From positions 1-64,000 of the IMG/VR virus record IMGVR_UViG_3300037189_010778: DNA of 64,000 bases; one strand, 5' to 3'. Every line of letters begins with the position of its first letter. Positions within the stretch are counted from its first letter, which is position 1. This document shows positions 59,901 through 64,000 of the stretch, piece after piece. The DNA is from a virus. The position numbers and the translations under genes are program-made. Under the pieces are notes generated by a model. It was not told where the DNA came from and did no database searches. It was given only the letters and a program-made list of their open reading frames with translations.

Positions 59901-60731
59901 TTTTTCTGCTAGTACACTATTAATTTGATATTGTAAACTACCTGTACCTAAAGTAGATGAATTATTAACTAAACTATTATAATTAATCTGTGGAGTAGAG
60001 TTATTAATTTGATCTTTTACAGCTATATTAGTATTAGGACCTTTTAAATAAATATTTTGATCTAAAACATCAAATGTTTGAGTTATATTAATATTGTAAG
60101 CTACCGGGTCAGCTATAGACTCTACCACCCAACATTGAGATTGCATATCTAATGCTTGAGGGAGTGGTTCATATAATTTAATAAGAACTGTAGGATCTGT
60201 CGGATTAGTAGTAATATCTAATAAAATATTATTAGCAATAATAAGATTATTATCACTAAAATCTAGATAAAAATCAATAAATACACTACTACTATTTCTA
60301 TAATTTATAAATTCTTGAGTACTAGTTATTAAATCAACATTAGGGATAGTTGTAGTATTTAATCTAATTTCTGTTCTATCTGAACTAATTTGATCAATGT
60401 AATATCTATTAAGTGGATTTGATGATAATCTATTTTTTAAGAAATTATATACTGTGTTGTAATTTCCTTCTTCATATCCTTGACGTTTTAAATCGGCTTC
60501 AGGATCAATAACAACATTATTATCTATTAATTTAAAGTAAGGATATCCAGTAACATTAGAAAATAAAATACTTTTATTTAAATCATATATAAAATATTCA
60601 ACATGATCTACACTAGAATCAAAATTCTCATATACATCTGTTGTTGGTATAAGATTAATATCTTCTGGAGTATATGTTTGTGCCTCAAATGTTTGAGGAT
60701 TGATAGGTTGTATGTTAACTATTTCAGCCAT
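56982..60731 (-). CDS. Large baseplate protein with tail-protein-I-like and LamG-like segments
   Basis: 1249 residues. Residues 545-580 (LPYILKKKGTPEGLRALITSYGIPD) match the KGTPEGLR element of tail-protein-I/wedge proteins. Residues about 612-806 form a beta-rich segment (VLQFRFKVSS...WWSITAIVNGNDAYLYGG...GSLQEIRYY), typical of LamG/concanavalin-like lectins. Later IQDFVPAHTDLASGVVIKQHLLERNRYP is also recurrent in such phage proteins. Positionally it could replace T4 gp7 after gp6, with an added carbohydrate-binding domain. Confidence 0.6.
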   Translation of the reverse strand: MAEIVNIQPINPQTFEAQTYTPEDINLIPTTDVYENFDSSVDHVEYFIYDLNKSILFSNVTGYPYFKLIDNNVVIDPEADLKRQGYEEGNYNTVYNFLKNRLSSNPLNRYYIDQISSDRTEIRLNTTTIPNVDLITSTQEFINYRNSSSVFIDFYLDFSDNNLIIANNILLDITTNPTDPTVLIKLYEPLPQALDMQSQCWVVESIADPVAYNINITQTFDVLDQNIYLKGPNTNIAVKDQINNSTPQINYNSLVNNSSTLGTGSLQYQINSVLAEKGLEINIDYSDYSEFVFFSSAQTRLENFYYKLSLIGQYQSNANLITSTTNPYISSSSNIWLNKIDEIITGFDGYEYYLYYESGSNAWPKTNSTYPYINASTGSVAGLAFLTAQSATASLYDSNNNDRLVNSIPSYIREDNANDQYMLFVDMVGQNFDSVWVYIKDVTNKYNADNRVNYGISKDLVADVLRDLGIKIYQNNFSTDDLYSAILGITPSGSLYNLPYTTTSLPVPTGSFLEYINNYVTASSTASLDPTFDINAETYKRIYHNLPYILKKKGTPEGLRALITSYGIPDTILRINEFGGKDKNSNTWDYWQDEYNYAYNYISPGVSTRAVQTNWELDSSWNSTSNRPTVLQFRFKVSSSTNIFNTPQQVLWNLGDGTKTCIVLNYTGSGLASGSYNGSIPNLYNLYSELTFYPSSTPAEGLTIYLPFLNEEWWSITAIVNGNDAYLYGGNIQYDGYDGNQLGYYASASGRITPSDWTTGVTSSFFKNSIVYNSRTYSQFSGSLQEIRYYGNINLNESSVKDYIMNPYSIEGNGVGNGYNYLAFRLPLGGELYTGSTSIHPRVTGSWATTSSFNSALPYGKNGAYISPSGSFVSNYETFFYDQVPAGIQNAISEKIQNKNIVLPYSSSDSNIPNANVLSPFISIQQQPSISSSYTNNIDYVEVAFSPQNEINDDINDTFGYFNIGEYIGDPREIPSRNTHYPTLDALRDLYFQKYSSNYNIWNYVRLIKFFDNSLFKMIQDFVPAHTDLASGVVIKQHLLERNRYPTPQLNLTTTQSVYGSGSNPSITWNSPNTFEDITITASIRGIPGMLNGQRIYTSSNQYQSFPIEQTTGSSGGVVPQLNGTASTNLYINITQSWGGTTPSLLGNVAFTQSNQNEFFNGEFSGSVIVAETGKLSYCPYLYANTIETKYKPVFYLSTQLSGSNNALNLFLDPNTSPNPGEIYLYWDSGSTGPLTTPAYSSGTGGGVV

Positions 60732-60732
60732 G

Positions 60733-61083
60733 TTATTGTGTTCTAGTTATATTTACGACATTTTGTTGTAAGTCTAGATTTTCTTGTCTTAATTGATTTA
60801 TTTCTTCAAGTAAAGATTGTATTAGTTCTTCATTAGAATCTAATGTTGTACCAATGTATTCTGTACTTGTTTTTATAAGATACTCATGAGAATTGACTTC
60901 TCCAAATTTAGGTATAGTAAAAAATAATTGTTGATAATAAGTAAAAAACTGTTGAATAGATATAGGAGGATTAGCAGTTGTATCAACAACCGGTTGAGTA
61001 AGTTGATTAAAAGAAGTATTAATTACTTTCTCATACGAATTTTTATTAAATGAAGGTTTTACCAATGTTATTTGATCTGCCAT
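60733..61083 (-). CDS. Small coiled-coil tail protein
   Basis: 116 residues. N-terminal KPSFNKNSYEKVINTSFNQL, a phenylalanine-rich middle, and a C-terminal coiled coil (about 78-112, LIQSLLEEINQLRQENLDLQ). Start overlaps the upstream stop by one base. Possibly a baseplate linker or trimerisation component. Confidence 0.6.
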   Translation of the reverse strand: MADQITLVKPSFNKNSYEKVINTSFNQLTQPVVDTTANPPISIQQFFTYYQQLFFTIPKFGEVNSHEYLIKTSTEYIGTTLDSNEELIQSLLEEINQLRQENLDLQQNVVNITRTQ

Positions 61084-62264
61084 TATCCATTTATAATTTT
61101 AAAGCTATAATTATTATTAAATACTAATGTTGAACCATTAATTGTACTTTTAATTAAGACTGTATAATAACGTTCTGTTTGTAATCCATTCATGTTAATA
61201 TCAAAATAACTACCACTAATATCAGCGTTAAGTTGTGTGAATTGAGTATCAAAATCTATAACAAATTCATTTGTATCTAAATCTTTTATAGCCCAATATG
61301 AAGCTGTAGGTAAGTAATAGTTTTGAGTATAGATTGAAGATGTCTGCCAAACCTGAGGTGGATATTCTGGTCTAGCATTTACTCTAAATCTATTTACACT
61401 TCCTGAATAAAAATATCCTGGGTTTTGAGCTAATGTTACTACTGCAGGTAATGTATCAAGAATAGTTAAACCTGATGAACCAGTATTCCATGTATAATCT
61501 CTCCATTTAAACTCTAATTGAGGTGGGTAAATAGTATGAGTATCAACTGAAAAGAATTTAAGTTCAGGTTGTACGTTAATGTTATTTATAAATTCTGTAG
61601 CATCCGATAATTTAACTATAAAACCATTATCAGCTATTGCTCCAGTATACCATGCTCTAATAATATTAGAAACATTCATATTGATATCTTTATCACTAGA
61701 ATAACTAAATATTTGTGATGCTGTGATAGGATATGTATTTGAGTTAAAATAAGATACATTAGAACCAGTATACCATGTTCCTCCTCCAGCTACAGCATAA
61801 TTTAAATTATATGAACCAGTAACATTTAAAGGATAAGGACCTGTACTCCATCGGGTAGAACCAGAATAATCTAACCATATCCAACTTGTACCATTAGATA
61901 CTTCAGGTTCATCTAAGTACTTACCAGTACCCATTCCCCAATTTCCACATATTGGATAACAATCTATTTGAGTGTTTAACGCTAATCCAGTCTCAGTTGC
62001 TATAAAACATTTTAATGTAGCTGTCCAAGATGAAGTATTCATAAGTTGGGCTGAGCTGCTTATTCCTATTTTATCTTCTAAGATACTATCTATTTCATCT
62101 GATGCAAATTGGACAAGAAATCTACTAACCTGTGGATTACCATTATTTTCTGTTGCTATTTGAGTTTGGGTAGACTCAATAATTTCATCTAATCCTGTGT
62201 TCATACTAGGGAACATAGAATATAATGTCGCGTCTTGGGAGGGAAATATTTTATATACTGCCAT
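61083..62264 (-). CDS. DNRLRE/CBM96-like tail protein
   Basis: 393 residues. Start MAVYKIFPSQDATLYSMFPSMNTGLDEI with later VSRFLVQFASDEI and an aromatic W/Y-rich beta domain (LKCFIATETGLALN, IIRAWYTGAIADNGFIVKL). This order is typical of DNRLRE/CBM96-like carbohydrate-binding beta-sandwiches found in phage baseplates. C-terminal 100 residues look Ig-like. Likely baseplate surface protein. Confidence 0.6.
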   Translation of the reverse strand: MAVYKIFPSQDATLYSMFPSMNTGLDEIIESTQTQIATENNGNPQVSRFLVQFASDEIDSILEDKIGISSSAQLMNTSSWTATLKCFIATETGLALNTQIDCYPICGNWGMGTGKYLDEPEVSNGTSWIWLDYSGSTRWSTGPYPLNVTGSYNLNYAVAGGGTWYTGSNVSYFNSNTYPITASQIFSYSSDKDINMNVSNIIRAWYTGAIADNGFIVKLSDATEFINNINVQPELKFFSVDTHTIYPPQLEFKWRDYTWNTGSSGLTILDTLPAVVTLAQNPGYFYSGSVNRFRVNARPEYPPQVWQTSSIYTQNYYLPTASYWAIKDLDTNEFVIDFDTQFTQLNADISGSYFDINMNGLQTERYYTVLIKSTINGSTLVFNNNYSFKIING

Positions 62265-62273
62265 AGTTTAATA

Positions 62274-64000
62274 TTATAATGGTACTACTTTACCTTGTAT
62301 GTCTTGATTTAAATATTTTATTTCAAAAATAGATGGATCTAATGAAGGATATACAACATTGGCTGATGTTGCTCCTTTAATATCATAAGCGTAAGGGCTA
62401 TATCCTAAATTCTCACCAACTAAATTTACTATTTCAACGTTTTTAACAGTCTGTACGCCTTGTATTTTATTTAATAATATATATAATTCTCTTAATATAA
62501 TTGGTTGATTTATTTGCCAATTATCTATTGCAAAATATGTTTTAAGAGCGTCGATACATTTAATTAAAACTTCATTATTATTGTAATTAGGTAATACTAT
62601 TATTTCAAAATTTACTCCTATATTAACAATAAATCCATCTTTAATATTAACAGCATCTCCTATCATTCGATATTGAGATAAATATGTTGTTAAATTCTGC
62701 TTTAAAGCTGTTGTAGCTGTACGTAATGTGTTATCAATATTATAACTTAATATATATAAATCTAACACTGAATTAGATTCTCCAGCTGATACTAGAGCGT
62801 CTCTTTTAGTTGGTTCTATATATGCTTTAGATATAACTCCATATTTAGCAGGCATTGATAGTGCTCTTACTAAATAGTCATCTTGAGTTACGTTACGTAA
62901 CTGTGAAGCAAAATTAGCCATTGAATTTTGTCTAATTTCTTCAATTGTATCTCCATCTCCACCTCCATCAGCAGCTAAAGGATTAGTTACAGCTAATGAA
63001 TTAAATACAGTAGTTGCTGTAGTAGAATTTAAATTAGTATTTAAAAATGTTGGAGTAGAGTTTAATGTATTTAAAACATTAGCATTAACATTAGCTGTAA
63101 CTCCCCCACCAGTTAAATATCTTACAGTTAACGTAGTGTTAGAAGGAGCAATACCGTATGTTTTGGTAAATAAGAAATTAGATGGAGAATACGCGGTTGT
63201 AAGTTTAGTTTTTTCAAAAGGTAAACCTATACCTACATTATTTGGATTTGGTGTTATTTCTTCATCACTATCGTTTACTGTACCTGCTCCAAATTGAAAT
63301 TGTAATGTAGTTGAATTAATAAATCGTGTTACAAATCGACGCTGTTGTTTTTCTAATTTAAGAAGATAAGGAGCGTTTCCTTGATTTATGTAAAAATTAG
63401 GATCGTTAGGATTAGTATTTTTTACAGAAGTATAAACCATTTCTTGACCTAAATGATCTACTTCATACCATTGATTTCCATTAGAATCAAATACATCTAA
63501 TACACCAATAACTTTATCATCTGTTAAATTTACAGTAGAAAATTTCTGTGGATTGCCAAAACTAAATGATGTAGTGTTTATAGTTGCTGATATAGCTTTT
63601 CTACTTTTTTTAAGTAAAAAATAATTTGGATTACCTCCTGATACAGAATATACAGTTACTTCAGTAGGATCTTGAGATGACGATACTGTAAAATCAACTG
63701 GATCTTCAATTATAAAAGTAGAAGTAATATTGGTTAAAGTAGATGATACTGTAGAATTAGCGGGTACAAATAAAGCATAAGTAAAGTCAGGCACATACAA
63801 ACTTCCAGATAAAACAGAAGGCACTTGTTGATAAAAATCAACTTCAGTTATAGCTACTTGTGTAACATTTGGTTTATATCCAAACATATATGCTAATTCA
63901 AATAAATTATTTGTCTGACGAGCATATTGTAAAAAGTTTTCTTGAAATTGATTATCAAGATAAAAAGATAAAACATCACCAACATACGCAGCCATTTCCA
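62274..64000 (-). CDS. gp6: Baseplate wedge, gp6-like (N-terminus outside window)
   Basis: At least 575 residues; the frame continues beyond the window (a Glu codon precedes the first visible Met), so the N-terminus is missing. MAAYVGDVLSFYLDNQFQENFLQYARQ resembles the early helical part of gp6/baseplate-J proteins. GDGDTIEEIRQNSMANFASQLRNVTQDDYLVRALSMPAKYGVISKAY is the conserved baseplate-J region. The C-terminal alpha/beta domain has INQPIILRELYILLNKIQGVQTV. Forms wedge dimers joining baseplate to sheath. Confidence 0.85.
   Translation of the reverse strand, partial: EMAAYVGDVLSFYLDNQFQENFLQYARQTNNLFELAYMFGYKPNVTQVAITEVDFYQQVPSVLSGSLYVPDFTYALFVPANSTVSSTLTNITSTFIIEDPVDFTVSSSQDPTEVTVYSVSGGNPNYFLLKKSRKAISATINTTSFSFGNPQKFSTVNLTDDKVIGVLDVFDSNGNQWYEVDHLGQEMVYTSVKNTNPNDPNFYINQGNAPYLLKLEKQQRRFVTRFINSTTLQFQFGAGTVNDSDEEITPNPNNVGIGLPFEKTKLTTAYSPSNFLFTKTYGIAPSNTTLTVRYLTGGGVTANVNANVLNTLNSTPTFLNTNLNSTTATTVFNSLAVTNPLAADGGGDGDTIEEIRQNSMANFASQLRNVTQDDYLVRALSMPAKYGVISKAYIEPTKRDALVSAGESNSVLDLYILSYNIDNTLRTATTALKQNLTTYLSQYRMIGDAVNIKDGFIVNIGVNFEIIVLPNYNNNEVLIKCIDALKTYFAIDNWQINQPIILRELYILLNKIQGVQTVKNVEIVNLVGENLGYSPYAYDIKGATSANVVYPSLDPSIFEIKYLNQDIQGKVVPL

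Overview
This window is one arm of a T4-like tailed-phage (myovirus) genome. Every supported gene lies on the minus strand, and packing is tight, with no gene-free stretch over about 200 bases. Recognisable T4-type virion genes are the large terminase (gp17), portal (gp20), prohead protease (gp21), scaffold (gp22), major capsid protein (gp23), gp13/14/15-like neck and tail-completion proteins, and a gp6-like baseplate wedge. The DNA is AT-rich. Starts almost never have a purine-rich Shine-Dalgarno. Seven promoters match the Bacteroidetes housekeeping pattern (TTTG, 20 bases, TATATTTA), so a Bacteroidetes host (Flavobacterium-like) is the best inference.

Layout in the direction of transcription (high to low coordinates): 64000-52319, baseplate and tail structural genes (gp6-like wedge, DNRLRE-like protein, a 1249-residue tail-protein-I/lectin protein, and several beta-rich proteins including a paralogous pair). 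52317-50852, three tandem leucine-rich-repeat genes. 50838-44712, GIY-YIG nuclease, primase, PD-(D/E)XK nuclease, small metallopeptidase, a spanin-like overlapping pair, zinc-ribbon and GAF-like proteins. 44712-20050, a long accessory region of lineage-specific proteins mixed with a 3'-5' exonuclease, a MoxR ATPase/VWA-metallopeptidase pair, two nucleotidyltransferases, a COG2509-like flavoprotein and a P-loop kinase. 19979-5764, the packaging, head and neck block. 5744-1, two tail-fibre genes, the last running off the window.

The most interesting feature is in the accessory region. At least 15 sites in 10 genes encode (I/L/V)-x-E followed by MRVNEP or a close variant. They occur at N-termini after MIKLIDILNE-like or RMQKLAGI-like leaders, and again inside longer proteins at module boundaries. 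(I/L/V)-x-E fits the cleavage preference of the T4 gp21 prohead protease. The leader resembles T4 capsid-targeting sequences, and RMQKLAGI also ends the scaffold protein. I infer a modular set of capsid-packaged proteins cut from targeting tags, and from each other, by the prohead protease. They would be injected with the DNA. Their modules include an ADP-ribosyltransferase-like domain (compare T4 Alt), a metallopeptidase, leucine-rich repeats and cysteine-rich domains. Tagged and structural genes mostly carry the same start-proximal element, AATATTTATA, whereas metabolic genes carry host-type promoters.
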